Positions 8,586 through 18,568 of a DNA stretch of 64,000 bases are shown in pieces. Each line of letters starts with the position of its first letter. Positions within the stretch are counted from its first letter, which is position 1. The notes beneath the pieces are model-generated. The model was not told where the DNA came from, did no database searches, and saw only the letters and a list, made by a program, of their open reading frames with translations. Source of the stretch: Halioglobus japonicus (GTDB taxonomy: Bacteria; Pseudomonadota; Gammaproteobacteria; Pseudomonadales; Halieaceae); contig CACSIL010000006.1 in the NCBI GenBank assembly GCA_902705825.1, forward strand, positions 1 through 64,000. The letters are read 5' to 3'. A program made the position numbers and the translations under genes.

Positions 8586-11456
8586 ATGCGTAAAGAATTC
8601 AACGAAGTTAAACAAGATGAACGGGTGCCATATGACGGCGCCCAGGACTGGCCTGAACCACCGAATTACCAGGGCCTGAAACGGGGACTGCTGGTAATTC
8701 TGATAGCCGCTGTAGGCACCGCTGCGGTGATGGGCCTGAACCACGTGATACCGAAAGACCACCGCGCGAGGGCGGCACAATTTCTGGCTGAAAAGGACTA
8801 TGCCTCCGCGGTGACCGCGCTGAAGCATGTACTCCGGGACAGCCCCAGCGACGGCGAGGTGCGCTGGACTCTTGGCGAAACCTATCTGCAGATGGGACAG
8901 AAAGCGGACGCGCTGAACTACATGCAGGAGGCGTTCGACCTGAATTATCGCAGCCCAGACCTGGTGCTGGCACTGGCGCGCTCGAAGTTACTGGCACGCA
9001 ACTACCAGGGCGTGCTTGCACTCTACGAGGACTGGGGGCGCGTTGATACGGATACTGACGCCGCAACGTGGGAGGCCTTGCGCGGCCGGGCTCTCCTTGA
9101 TATGGGCCAGCGGGAGGACGCGGTGGAGGCCTTTCTACAGGCACTGCGGCGCAACCCGGGCAACAATGATGCCAAGCGGGGTCTGGTGGAATCAGAGCTG
9201 GGAGCGGATCTGGCCGGCCTCTCCGACAAGGATATCCAGCGCGTCTTAGCGGCCGGACTGGATCAACCCGAGACATGGGTACTACGCGGCGAACTGGCGC
9301 TGTCCAGAGGCAATCTGGAAGAGGCCCGCACCTCGTTCGAGAAAGCCGTAGCGCTCGGGCCCGACAACGTATTTGCGCTAGCCGGGCTGGTTCGTTCTCT
9401 CATTGCCAGCGATCAACTCGACGATGCCCGCGAACCAGTGATGTTACTGGCAAAGAAATTTCCCAACGACCCGATGAGCGCGTATGTGCGCGCCCTGTAT
9501 GCCAAACAATCAGAGCAATATGTACAGGCGTTGGATGCGCTGAAAGTTGTACTGGACTACGAACCGGACCATGCTATGAGCCTACTTCTGATGGGTGAGG
9601 TCTACTTCGAAATGGACAATCACACACAGGCTATGGAATACCTCAAACTGTTTCACCATCACAAACCGGACAGTGTGTTGGGGCGCAGGCAGTTGGCCGC
9701 AATATTGAATCAGCAAGGCTCACACAAGCAGGCGATCGAGCTACTGGAACCACTGCTTGAACAGTCCCGTCACGACCCGGAAATTGTCGCCATTCTGGCC
9801 AGCTCCTACACAGCAATGGGCGATGAGCAACGTGCGAAGGGTTACCAATCGCTGTTTTTCAAGCTCGGCTCAGTAAACTCTGCCGCGCGCGTTGCACTTG
9901 GGTACATCAACAGCGGTGACACAGAGGAGGGAATCTCAAAACTCGACCAGTTGGTGGAGGATGCTCCGGAAAAAGTAGAAACCCAGATCATGCTCACCGT
10001 CTCCCTGTTGCGCGCCGGAGAGTACGACAAGGCGCAGAGTATCAGCACCGCCCTTCTGGAGGAGCGGCCAAAGGACCCACAAGTGTTGTACCTGCATGGC
10101 TCGGTGCTGGAACTGTCGGGCGATCTGGTCGGTGCAGGGGAGTTGTATGAGCGCGCACTGACACTGGCGCCCAAATTCAGTATGGCCGAGCTCGCACTGG
10201 CCAGAATCGACATGAGCAATGACAAGCCCAAAGCTGCAAAGAAGCGTATCAACAAACTGCTGGAAAAGGATCCAGACAATACGACTGCCCAGCTATGGCT
10301 TGTACAGCTCGCATTGGGTGAAGGCAACTATGAGGATGCTATTGCGCGTCTGGAAGATATCTCTGCTGCCAACAAAAAAATACTGCAACCGCGCCTGATC
10401 CTCGCAGATCTTTACCTGCAGCAGGGAAAAGCAGACAGCGCCCTGCATGTCAGCCGGGAAATTGTAAAACTGGTTCCCGACCACCCAGTCGGGAACTACC
10501 TGCTGGCCAGCGCTCAGATATTGGGCGGGGAAATTGACGAGGGGCTGGCGATACTGGATGAATTGGAAACATCCAACCCCGACGACCTGCACACCAAGTG
10601 GCAAGTGGTCGATGCCCAGGAGGCCAAAGGTAATCAGGAGGCTGTATACGAAGCGCTCCAGCGGATCCTGGCAGTAGACCCGAACAGTCCGCGCGCGCTG
10701 CTGAAACTGGCTATGATGGAGCGCCTGCAGGGCGATGAAAATGCAGCCATTACGCTGGCAAATCAGTTTACCCTGAGCCATCCGGAATCCGGCATGGGCT
10801 ACATGGTAGAAGCTCAAATTCTGATGGACAACAAACAGTATCTCCCCGCAGCCGAATTACTGAGCAAGGCTTTTTCACTAAATAATGATTCGATTTCGCT
10901 GTCACGCTACTTCATAGCACTGACCAGAGCGGGTGAAGTCAACAAGGCGGAAAAGGCAATGTCTGACTGGCTGGCCGCCAACCCCGAGGACAGTATTGCG
11001 CGATTGGCATGGGCGGACGAGATCTCGCGCCGAGGTGATACCGCGCGCGCAGTAAAGCAATATGAACTGGTGGCTCGCCATGAACCGGAGAATCTAGCGG
11101 TATTGGTAAGGCTGGCAAGCGGCTATCACGAGTTGGGAGACAGGCGAGATCTGAAAACTGCGCAGGAGGCCTATGAATTGGATCCCGAAGACCTCTACGC
11201 CAAACATTTATACGGCTGGCTGCTGGCGGAAACCGGCCTGGGCGACCAGGGCACACAGATGTTACGCGAAGTCGTCGCACTAGCTCCGGATAATGTAACC
11301 TTCCGGGTTCATCTGGCCACGGCTCTCGCGGACAATGGCCTTGAGGATGATGCCAGAGCTGTACTGCATCCGCTGGTGTACAGCGACACCCCACTGGCCG
11401 AGCCTCCTCCCCCGGAGGTCACTGCCCTGATGGACCGATTAAACAAGGAACAGTAG
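8586..11456 (+). CDS. PrsT-like TPR protein with an N-terminal membrane anchor, second of a tandem pair
   Basis: A 956-residue protein from the ATG at 8586; the frame reaches a TTG at 8544, but ATG gives a sensible short cytoplasmic tail. Residues 1-33 are polar, followed by one transmembrane helix (GLLVILIAAVGTAAVMGL), then TPR repeats to the end, starting RARAAQFLAEKDYASAVTAL. The architecture parallels the upstream gene, with a membrane helix in place of the lipobox, so the two look like an old duplication that now sit in different membranes. The 101-base gap and shared direction suggest one transcript. TPR arrays act as scaffolds; partner and process are unknown. Confidence 0.8.
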   Translation: MRKEFNEVKQDERVPYDGAQDWPEPPNYQGLKRGLLVILIAAVGTAAVMGLNHVIPKDHRARAAQFLAEKDYASAVTALKHVLRDSPSDGEVRWTLGETYLQMGQKADALNYMQEAFDLNYRSPDLVLALARSKLLARNYQGVLALYEDWGRVDTDTDAATWEALRGRALLDMGQREDAVEAFLQALRRNPGNNDAKRGLVESELGADLAGLSDKDIQRVLAAGLDQPETWVLRGELALSRGNLEEARTSFEKAVALGPDNVFALAGLVRSLIASDQLDDAREPVMLLAKKFPNDPMSAYVRALYAKQSEQYVQALDALKVVLDYEPDHAMSLLLMGEVYFEMDNHTQAMEYLKLFHHHKPDSVLGRRQLAAILNQQGSHKQAIELLEPLLEQSRHDPEIVAILASSYTAMGDEQRAKGYQSLFFKLGSVNSAARVALGYINSGDTEEGISKLDQLVEDAPEKVETQIMLTVSLLRAGEYDKAQSISTALLEERPKDPQVLYLHGSVLELSGDLVGAGELYERALTLAPKFSMAELALARIDMSNDKPKAAKKRINKLLEKDPDNTTAQLWLVQLALGEGNYEDAIARLEDISAANKKILQPRLILADLYLQQGKADSALHVSREIVKLVPDHPVGNYLLASAQILGGEIDEGLAILDELETSNPDDLHTKWQVVDAQEAKGNQEAVYEALQRILAVDPNSPRALLKLAMMERLQGDENAAITLANQFTLSHPESGMGYMVEAQILMDNKQYLPAAELLSKAFSLNNDSISLSRYFIALTRAGEVNKAEKAMSDWLAANPEDSIARLAWADEISRRGDTARAVKQYELVARHEPENLAVLVRLASGYHELGDRRDLKTAQEAYELDPEDLYAKHLYGWLLAETGLGDQGTQMLREVVALAPDNVTFRVHLATALADNGLEDDARAVLHPLVYSDTPLAEPPPPEVTALMDRLNKEQ

Positions 11457-11503
11457 AGGCATCCTCCAACTGCGTTATGCCTGTGTCGGCGCAGCAGCAC
11501 CTG

Positions 11504-13453
11504 TTACGGTGCCGGGTCATACCAGATCGGTGAGGTGTAGGCGCGCTCCTGTATGGCCACTGGCGCACCCTCGGGGATTCCCTCAGAAAATCTGACCGCA
11601 TCGTATGTCGTCCAACGCGGTGTGGGTATTTCGATCACCCTGGCGTAGTAGAACGCTTTCGCAGTGGGATCAAAATCAGGGTCTTCCCATACAGCGATAA
11701 GCTCTCCATCGCCTATTGTGTTCATCCAGGTGGCTGTCCTGACATCAACGGTGTTGCCGACTGCCGGCAAATCGCCCAGAGCATCGGGCTTGCGCGTTGC
11801 GGGATCGCTCCAAACGGCATCGTACACTTTCTCTCGCGCCTGGCCCTCGGCATCCAGCCACCCCTTAACGATTTGAATCCTGTCGAGGTTACCACTCTGT
11901 GGATCTTTCATTGCCGCTACGAGAAAGGTAGGCGCTGTGTTTTCGGGCGCGGCGCCAATATCCCCACCCATCGGCACACCTTTGCTATAACCCAGCGTTG
12001 CGGGTACGAGACTGCGGGCATCCTCTTCCGTGAAATCAAAGCCGCCAAAGAAACGCACTCGAATATGTGGCCCGGTAGTGGCATACGTCTCTTTGCGTTG
12101 CATCGCATCAAATATCTCTGCGCGGGTGTTTTCCCGAGCCCAGACAGCGACGACGCCGGAGGCGGAGGTTTGCCAGTAAAAGCGCTTGATCCCTAGCTCC
12201 GGGTTAAATTTCTCCAGCCCGACGTCCCGGCCCGGCCTGGGCTCTCTATTCGCGTTCTTACCAAAAAAATTGTTCTCAGCTGACGTCGACAGCGCTGTGT
12301 GGGTATCAGTGGAACCGATCATCCCGAACTTGTAGGGATTGATACCTCTGGCCGCATCAAGCTCCAGCCCGCGTTTCAGTGCGGCGCGGGCGTACTCGCC
12401 GGGAAGCATTTCCGGCGTCTTGGCTTCGCTGACATCCAGGTTACCCATATCCCAGGTTTCAAAATCGGCGAATGCATCCTCGGGTGATAGCAGTGGGTGC
12501 GCCTCCCCATCACCTTTGGCCTGAGTAACCTCCACCAGCGGTTCCCAGCGCGCGCGGGAGGCCAGATACGTATCATCGAGGGGATTATCGTCATCGAAGT
12601 TATCCACCAATGGGAACATCCAGCCGTTGGACAGGTTGCCATTGTGGGGAATGGCAAGCATCTCCCCGCCCGTCTCTGCCTCCCAGTTTTCCATCCATTT
12701 CCACAGGTCCCGAGGGTTGGGGCTCCCCAGTGGCGGTGTCGTGGTGTAAGGTTCAACCATTATGGCTTTGTCGGCACCATCACGCATCAACACGACCCTG
12801 TGAAGGTTGTTGCCTTTCACCAGTGACGTCCACTCAAAGCCAATGAGGGCTGTAAATTCGCCCGGTTCGTTGTAATCCTCAGCCGCCTTAACGATGGTTT
12901 TCCAAGTTGACATATACGCCGGGTTGCCGGGTTGATAGTTCAGCGCCTCGTTGATTTCGCCCTGTGCAAACTTTGCGATCATATCGATGGTTGCCTTACG
13001 CGCTGCCTCACCACCCTGAATGAAGGCAGCATTGAGCTCACGGCCGTAGGGGTCGGCCATAATATTCGGCGCGCCGGACAGAATATCCCGAATAACGCCC
13101 ATACCGTCTGTGTGATCGGCAACCGCCAAAAAATCATAGGGCTGGCTAATACGCACCGGCTGTCCCGTATTCGAAACCAGTTGCTCGCCCCGCGCAAATC
13201 GGTAGGCATCACTGGGCATCAGGCGTGTACCACTCCCGCCGGCATCGCCGGAGAGCCCCGTGTGCACATGAACATCACCAAATAGAACCTCTGCCGGATA
13301 ATCGAGATTGACATAGGGCGAATAAGGCTGAGCGCGTGAATTAGCGGCAGGGTCTTTCGCGGCCGCACTGACACCTGTGCTGATAGCGCAAAGACACGTC
13401 GCAATCGCTATAGACTTGCCAACGCGGCATGCGGGAACAATAACTCGCTTCAT
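11504..13453 (-). CDS. DUF3604 protein (PHP-like metallohydrolase), exported, copy 1
   Basis: A 649-residue protein. I choose the second ATG (13451-13453) because GAGGAG lies 6 bases before it and directly abuts the first. A signal peptide ends near residue 30. The DUF3604 domain fills the rest: FGDVHVHTGLSGDAGG with His62 and His64 as likely metal ligands, DAYRFARGEQ, ADHTDGMG, the central IPHNGNLSNGWMF and HPLLSPEDAFADFE, GSTDTHTALSTS, and KETYATTGPHIRVRFFGG. These His/Asp motifs resemble PHP-domain phosphoesterases, but the reaction is unproven. It follows the sulfatase by 41 bases in the same direction, so both are probably one operon controlled by the AraC-linked element upstream of the sulfatase. 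Confidence 0.88.
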   Translation of the reverse strand: MKRVIVPACRVGKSIAIATCLCAISTGVSAAAKDPAANSRAQPYSPYVNLDYPAEVLFGDVHVHTGLSGDAGGSGTRLMPSDAYRFARGEQLVSNTGQPVRISQPYDFLAVADHTDGMGVIRDILSGAPNIMADPYGRELNAAFIQGGEAARKATIDMIAKFAQGEINEALNYQPGNPAYMSTWKTIVKAAEDYNEPGEFTALIGFEWTSLVKGNNLHRVVLMRDGADKAIMVEPYTTTPPLGSPNPRDLWKWMENWEAETGGEMLAIPHNGNLSNGWMFPLVDNFDDDNPLDDTYLASRARWEPLVEVTQAKGDGEAHPLLSPEDAFADFETWDMGNLDVSEAKTPEMLPGEYARAALKRGLELDAARGINPYKFGMIGSTDTHTALSTSAENNFFGKNANREPRPGRDVGLEKFNPELGIKRFYWQTSASGVVAVWARENTRAEIFDAMQRKETYATTGPHIRVRFFGGFDFTEEDARSLVPATLGYSKGVPMGGDIGAAPENTAPTFLVAAMKDPQSGNLDRIQIVKGWLDAEGQAREKVYDAVWSDPATRKPDALGDLPAVGNTVDVRTATWMNTIGDGELIAVWEDPDFDPTAKAFYYARVIEIPTPRWTTYDAVRFSEGIPEGAPVAIQERAYTSPIWYDPAP

Positions 13454-13494
13454 CGCCATCTCCTCAAGGGCATATCGCTTCTGTAAGTGGGTTT

Positions 13495-15024
13495 TTACTT
13501 TCTGTACAACGCTTCAGTGATCTGGTCCACCGTGAATGTTCCCGGACGCTGTCGCGGCGGAAACTGCTGGAACGTCGCGACAAACTGTGTGACGGCCCCC
13601 ATTCCAAGCATACCAACCGAGCCTATTTTCTTGTCCCACCACAAGTTATAACTATTGGAGTCGGTATCTGCTCGCTCAAATGGATCGCGACGCAGGTTAA
13701 ATACCTTGGGAATTCTCAGAGTCACGAAGGGATCGCGCCAAACATCAAACTTGTGTGCGCGTTGTTCAGCAAAGACAAACTTCCAGTCACCTACTCTAGT
13801 GGCCGTCAACAGGCCGTCGTCACTAAAATAGAAAAACTCACGCCGCGGCGACTCAGCCCGCTCGCCGACCAGAAAGGGCAGGAAATTGTAACCATCCAGA
13901 TGCACCTTGAATTCCCTGTCGCCGATTCGCTTGCCCTTTTTCAATTCCTCTTTTATCTCACTATCACCAACAGCAGCCATCAGCGTGGGCACCCAGTCGA
14001 GGTGTGACATGATCTGGTTGCTGATGCCGCCCGGTTTTATATGGCCGGGCCATCGCACCATCGCGGGCACACGGTAACCGCCTTCCCAGTTGGTGTTTTT
14101 CTCACCGCGATATGGCGTGATAGCTGCATCGGGCCACTGATTAAAGTGTGGGCCATTATCTGTGGAATAGAAAACGATGGTGTTATCCGCTATTCCCAGC
14201 TCGTCGAGTTTCGCCAGCAAGGTGCCCACATGGCCGTCGTGCTCAACCATGGCATCGTTGTAGAAGCCCTGCCCACTGGCACCTAACTGCTCCGGCTTAA
14301 CATGGGTGTAATAGTGCATCCGAGTCGAGTTAAACCAGACAAAAAAGGGTTTGCCCTGCTCGTGTGCCTTGTCAATAAATTTCAGTGATGCCGCCAGAAA
14401 CTCCTCATCTACTGTTTCCATACGCTTACGCGTCAGCGGCCCACTGTCCTCAATTTTGCCATCTGCATAACTGTGGATGACGCCGCGTGGACCAAATTTC
14501 TCGCGATAACCGGGAAACTTCGGGTAATCAGGATCTTCCGGCATTTCCTCGGCATTCAGGTGGTACAGGTTTCCAAAGAACTCATCGAACCCATGGTTGG
14601 TCGGCAGGAATTCATCGCGATCGCCCAGATGATTCTTGCCAAACTGGCCGCTGATATAGCCGTGCGGTTTCAACAATTCCGCCAGTGTCGGGTCTTCCGC
14701 CTGTAAGCCCAGGCTAGACCCCGGAATACCGACTTTCGTCAGCCCGGTACGCACCGGATGCTGACCCGTAATGAAGGCCGACCGACCAGCAGTACAACTT
14801 TGCTCGCCGTAATAGTCGGTAAACACCGTGCCCTCGTTGGCGATACGGTCAATGGCCGGGGTCTGATACCCCATTTGTGCCAAACTGTAGCGACTGATGT
14901 TCCAGATACCGATATCGTCGCCCCAGATCACCAGGATATTAGGTTTGTCCGCGGCCTGTGAGCCAGAAGAGAGAAACAAGACACCGATTGTCAGCGCAAG
15001 GCTTTGCAACAGATTTTTCATCAT
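13495..15024 (-). CDS. Periplasmic arylsulfatase, Cys-type
   Basis: A 509-residue enzyme. I start at the ATG at 15024, 9 bases after GGAG; an earlier ATG at 15039 contains that site. A signal peptide ends at SQA-ADKP. The sulfatase fold is shown by NILVIWGDDIG (metal-binding Asp pair), EQSCTAGRS with Cys77 in the C-x-A-x-R motif that becomes formylglycine, GKNHLGDRDEF, and STDNGPHFNQW. It removes sulfate esters from an unidentified organic sulfate in the periplasm. Maturation needs a formylglycine-generating enzyme, which is not in this window. The gene leads a two-gene operon with DUF3604 copy 1. Confidence 0.92.
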   Translation of the reverse strand: MMKNLLQSLALTIGVLFLSSGSQAADKPNILVIWGDDIGIWNISRYSLAQMGYQTPAIDRIANEGTVFTDYYGEQSCTAGRSAFITGQHPVRTGLTKVGIPGSSLGLQAEDPTLAELLKPHGYISGQFGKNHLGDRDEFLPTNHGFDEFFGNLYHLNAEEMPEDPDYPKFPGYREKFGPRGVIHSYADGKIEDSGPLTRKRMETVDEEFLAASLKFIDKAHEQGKPFFVWFNSTRMHYYTHVKPEQLGASGQGFYNDAMVEHDGHVGTLLAKLDELGIADNTIVFYSTDNGPHFNQWPDAAITPYRGEKNTNWEGGYRVPAMVRWPGHIKPGGISNQIMSHLDWVPTLMAAVGDSEIKEELKKGKRIGDREFKVHLDGYNFLPFLVGERAESPRREFFYFSDDGLLTATRVGDWKFVFAEQRAHKFDVWRDPFVTLRIPKVFNLRRDPFERADTDSNSYNLWWDKKIGSVGMLGMGAVTQFVATFQQFPPRQRPGTFTVDQITEALYRK

Positions 15025-15144
15025 GGGGGTAATCTCCACATTGCTTGAATAATTATTAGCGGCCTATCAACCACGTACGAGATGCCGTATTTACCTGCGT
15101 CTTTTTGCGCTATGCCAGCGATTATTCGAATACAGAATGCCCGG

Positions 15145-15189
15145 GAAATCTAACGTATCAAATCGCCAGAGTATTGATCTTTGGGGACA
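15145..15189 (-). promoter_or_regulatory. Promoter with AraC-linked element upstream of the sulfatase
   Basis: On the minus strand the element TGTCCCCAAAGATCAATA (15172-15189) is followed, 17 bases later, by GTTAGATTTC (15145-15154). The same element and the same spacing to a G-W-T-A-R-A-T-T-T-C block recur in both promoters of the 18.4-18.9 kb divergent region. I read it as the activator site and promoter core for the sulfatase-DUF3604 operon, 120-165 bases before its start codon. This is inference from repetition. Confidence 0.6.
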
Positions 15190-15225
15190 AAAATACCCCC
15201 CCCTTGAGCAAACCAATGCAGTCAA

Positions 15226-16233
15226 TCAATCTGAATGCGCGTTGCGAAACTCTCGCGGGGGCTGCCCAAACCAGCGCCGACAATTTCGAGAGAGCACCGC
15301 CTGTTCAGCGTAGCCGAGAATAGCCGCCACCTGCGCCAGCGGAGCACTCGTATTGCACAGGTAGTACTCCACCTTCTCTCGGCAAACCCCGTCTCGAATC
15401 TGATCGAAAGTGACGCCCTCTCGCGCCAACCTACGGTGTAGCGTTCGCGGGTGCAGCCCCATGGCCTGTGCAATATCCTTGCGATTGCAGCTGTCGGTAC
15501 CCAGCGTTCGTCGGACCGCTGTTGCGACACGTTCAGCCACACGGCCGTCGGGCGCGGGCTGCTGTACATTCAGGTAGTCTATTGCCGCCTGGTACAGCTG
15601 TGCGCTGCGCTCAAACATCTGGATGTCCAGTGTTTTGGAATCGATAAAAATCGCATTATCTGATTTCGAAAACGCCACCGGCGCACCAAAATATTGTTCG
15701 TAAACAGCCGGTGGGCAAAGGGGCTCATGAGGTAGTTCAACTTTCAGCAAGGTATAATCATCGCCGGCCGCCATATAGAGGACCTGGTGAATCAAGCCTA
15801 TCGCCAAATCCTCTACCTGCCGCATGCCCGCGTGCGTCATATTGTTTAGTTGTATCCGTATTGCGAGGCGGGTCTGGTTCCCCTGCTTGTCGAAATCCAG
15901 CCGTAACGCAGAGCTCTGAATAAAAATAAAATCCGCTGCACAGCGTATGGCACGCTCCACAGTAGGCGCGTTCTGTATCGCCACGGCCAGCGGGCCAAGT
16001 ATTCCAACATCCTGAACCGCCGCCAGGCGCAACCCCAGATCTGCTACCTTCAACTGGGTTGCGCTGTGCTCCATCAAGTGGATTATTTGTCGATAGGGAA
16101 CCAGAGCATCTTCGAAGCGAGTGACCTGTAAATCGATCCCGCAGTCTTGGCTCAATTGCTGGGGATCCCCGCCCAACGACTGTATCAGGCTGCTGTAACC
16201 ACTGAGGCCAGACACTCTCACCAAGGCTGTCAT
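15226..16233 (-). CDS. AraC-family transcriptional regulator with arabinose-binding-type N-terminal domain
   Basis: A 335-residue regulator. Residues about 20-205 form the N-terminal ligand domain seen in OruR/ArgR-like AraC regulators (GYSSLIQSLGGDPQQLSQDCGI, VADLGLRLAAVQDVGILGPLAVAIQNAPTV). The C-terminus has the two helix-turn-helix units: RKDIAQAMGLHPRTLHRRLAREG and PLAQVAAILGYAEQAVLSRNCRRWFGQPPREFR. It sits between the sulfatase-DUF3604 operon and DUF3604 copy 2. A reversed copy of the repeated element TGTCCCCAAACATCAAGG lies 45-62 bases before its start, consistent with autoregulation. It is the best candidate for binding the repeated element in this island; the inducer is unknown. Confidence 0.9.
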   Translation of the reverse strand: MTALVRVSGLSGYSSLIQSLGGDPQQLSQDCGIDLQVTRFEDALVPYRQIIHLMEHSATQLKVADLGLRLAAVQDVGILGPLAVAIQNAPTVERAIRCAADFIFIQSSALRLDFDKQGNQTRLAIRIQLNNMTHAGMRQVEDLAIGLIHQVLYMAAGDDYTLLKVELPHEPLCPPAVYEQYFGAPVAFSKSDNAIFIDSKTLDIQMFERSAQLYQAAIDYLNVQQPAPDGRVAERVATAVRRTLGTDSCNRKDIAQAMGLHPRTLHRRLAREGVTFDQIRDGVCREKVEYYLCNTSAPLAQVAAILGYAEQAVLSRNCRRWFGQPPREFRNAHSD

Positions 16234-16277
16234 GCGGAATGCCTCACCGTTTGATCAATTTTCAAGTATCAAATAGC

Positions 16278-16295
16278 TGTCCCCAAACATCAAGG
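16278..16295 (+). promoter_or_regulatory. AraC-linked element upstream of the AraC gene, reversed
   Basis: TGTCCCCAAACATCAAGG matches the island element TGTCCYYAAAGATCAATA at 15 of 18 positions. It lies 45-62 bases before the AraC start codon and points away from it, the opposite of the other copies, which fits a repressing autoregulatory site. The weaker match at the end makes this the least certain of the four. Confidence 0.5.
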
Positions 16296-16381
16296 GGCTG
16301 GCCAATTCCGTGCACACCACGCGAGTTTCGATGCGCCTTGGCAGGGCTGCATCTTCGGCAAATGGATAGGCACTAACCGAA

Positions 16382-18382
16382 CTAGGATCGATTTTTCACC
16401 CAGATCGGCGAACTCCAGGCCCGTTCCTGTATGGTCTTTTTCAAATCCGGGCGGGGCTCTACCCCCTCTCTGATAGCGTCCCATGTTGACCAGCGACAAG
16501 TGGGGTTTTCCATTACCCGCGCATAGTAAAAGGCTTCCACCTCGGGATCGTGATCCGGGTCTTTCCACATCGTCAGCATCTGTGAATCTCCGACGCCCTC
16601 TGTAATCGAGCAATCGGCCAAATTGACCTTCGCCCCATTGTCGGGGCAACGATGAGTATCGGGGTCAGGTGCAAGGCCATCGGAGCAGGCTACGTCATAT
16701 ATTTTCTCTACCGCTTCGCCATCTTTGACATAGCCCTTGATTACCTGCATCCGCTGCAGCGGCGTACCGCGTGGATCCCCAGATGCCAATACAATAAAAC
16801 CGGGGGTGGCTCCATGGGTTGACAGCTCACCACCCATTGGTACGCCCAGTGCATAGGCCCTGGAGATCATCTGTCCATCTTCCAAGATGCTGTCGTCGAA
16901 TGTCGTCCCAGCGAAAAAGCGCACTTTTATTCGCGGGCCGGTTGTGGCGAAGGTCTCCTTGCGACGAAACGCATCATAGATCGCCTCGCGGGTGTTCTCC
17001 TCAGCCCACACCCCAGCGACCCCCGAGGCGCTCCATGTTTCGAAGCCGCTGCCGTTCAGATAATCGCGACCATCGATCTCCTTAAGATTACCGGGTGACA
17101 TCACGCGCAGAATGGCCCCGTACAACAGTGATACCGGCACCGAACCACGGCCGTCAGGTTTACCGTCAAAAATGCCGGCCTTGGAAAAGTAGGTGGATTC
17201 ATCATCGGTGTTCGCCGCAACGTGGCTATCACTTCCTGCTACAAAACCGAATTGAAATGGGTTGGTGACACCCCGCGCATTTATCGCAAGGCCATTCTTA
17301 AGTGCCTGACGCACATAGCTGCCATCTGGCTGACTGGGTAAAGTGGTGCCCACACGCAAATCATATATCTCAAAATCAGCCCACTCATCGTTGGGGGAAA
17401 GCAAGGGATGCGTCTCCGATGTCCCCTTGACCTGGGTCATCTCTACCAGCGGTTCATTGCGCATACGCTGCTCTGCATAGGCGTCATCCAGGGGATTTCC
17501 TGCCCAGTCTTCTAACTTGAACATCTGTCCGTTGGAAGCATTCGAGTTATGCGGGATGGCCAGGCTTTCTATGCCTTGTGCCCGCATTATGTCCATCCAA
17601 TCCCACAGACCCTCCGGGTTCTGGGAATTGAACCTGGAAAACGGCACTGCCGGTAGTTTATCGCTATCTCGAAAAATAACATTGCGATGCAGGTTGCCGC
17701 GGTCATCGGAAGTGGAGGTATACTCGTATGCGACAAAGGTGGTGAATTTCCCGGGGGCATTGAACTGCTCAGCGGCATCGATAGTATCCAGCCATGCGCG
17801 GCGGGTAATGTCGGTTGCCATGGTCTCGTCAATAGTGCCGTCCTGTATTCCCGCCAACGTGTCCCGTATGAATTTTCCGAACCCTCCAACTCGCAGCGGG
17901 AAACTGAAAATGCCCATATTGTCCGGCGCATTCAAGTTATGCATGGGTTCTGCAACCGGGTATTTGGAAAATTCAGTGCTGGTGTCCGCCGCCTCCTTGA
18001 CCAACCCCAGAAACATAGCGTGATCCGTCACTGCGTAGAAATCCAGCGGCTCGCGCAACTGTATCTCAAAACCACTGGGATGCACGATGGGCTCGCCTCT
18101 GGCGTAACGGTATGCATCGTAGGGAGTAGCGGTGGTGCCGAAGGAATACGCGTCAAAGGAGTACTCTGTATGTACATGCAAGTCGCCAAAATAGGCATTG
18201 CGATCCGGGTTGGGTGCGGGGCTGGAAAGGTCCAGCAAATCCATTACTGGCTGCAATTGAGTGTTGGCTTTTTTCTCGTCTGCGCTACTCCAGCTATTGG
18301 CCTGCTCCGACAGGGAACTGTCCCCGCTGCAGCCGACTAGAAGCGTGGTAAGCATACTTGCAATGGTAGTAATACGGAGCAT
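16382..18382 (-). CDS. DUF3604 lipoprotein (PHP-like metallohydrolase), copy 2
   Basis: A 666-residue protein with AGAGGG before the ATG. The signal peptide ends in the lipobox LVGC (Cys18), so unlike copy 1 it is membrane-anchored. The domain shows FGDLHVHTEYSFDAYSFG with His69 and His71 as likely metal ligands, DAYRYARGEPI, TDHAMFLG, IPHNSNASNGQMF, HPLLSPNDEWADFE, GSDSHVAANTDDE and KETFATTGPRIKVRFFAG. The motifs line up one for one with copy 1, so they are paralogues with the same likely chemistry. It is transcribed divergently from the TonB-dependent receptor, and its promoter carries the AraC-linked element. Confidence 0.88.
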   Translation of the reverse strand: MLRITTIASMLTTLLVGCSGDSSLSEQANSWSSADEKKANTQLQPVMDLLDLSSPAPNPDRNAYFGDLHVHTEYSFDAYSFGTTATPYDAYRYARGEPIVHPSGFEIQLREPLDFYAVTDHAMFLGLVKEAADTSTEFSKYPVAEPMHNLNAPDNMGIFSFPLRVGGFGKFIRDTLAGIQDGTIDETMATDITRRAWLDTIDAAEQFNAPGKFTTFVAYEYTSTSDDRGNLHRNVIFRDSDKLPAVPFSRFNSQNPEGLWDWMDIMRAQGIESLAIPHNSNASNGQMFKLEDWAGNPLDDAYAEQRMRNEPLVEMTQVKGTSETHPLLSPNDEWADFEIYDLRVGTTLPSQPDGSYVRQALKNGLAINARGVTNPFQFGFVAGSDSHVAANTDDESTYFSKAGIFDGKPDGRGSVPVSLLYGAILRVMSPGNLKEIDGRDYLNGSGFETWSASGVAGVWAEENTREAIYDAFRRKETFATTGPRIKVRFFAGTTFDDSILEDGQMISRAYALGVPMGGELSTHGATPGFIVLASGDPRGTPLQRMQVIKGYVKDGEAVEKIYDVACSDGLAPDPDTHRCPDNGAKVNLADCSITEGVGDSQMLTMWKDPDHDPEVEAFYYARVMENPTCRWSTWDAIREGVEPRPDLKKTIQERAWSSPIWVKNRS

Positions 18383-18519
18383 AGAACCCTCTTATCGTAT
18401 TGAGTTGTGGTGCGATGAATACGCGTGGTAACTGCCCAACGCCGTCATGGCGAATGCTGCAGATTATCCGCCACTGCCGGATCACCTCTACAGGCAGGTC
18501 ACGAGCACTTAATCGAGGG

Positions 18520-18568
18520 GAAATTTATCTCACCCCGGGATACAAATATTGATCTTTGAGGACAGTTT
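18520..18568 (-). promoter_or_regulatory. Left arm of the 49-base inverted repeat: promoter for DUF3604 copy 2
   Basis: Read on the minus strand, the arm carries TGTCCTCAAAGATCAATA (18547-18564), then 17 bases, then GATAAATTTC (18520-18529). The arm matches the right arm at about 41 of 49 bases with no gap. Its orientation drives transcription towards DUF3604 copy 2, whose start codon is about 140 bases away. Confidence 0.65.
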
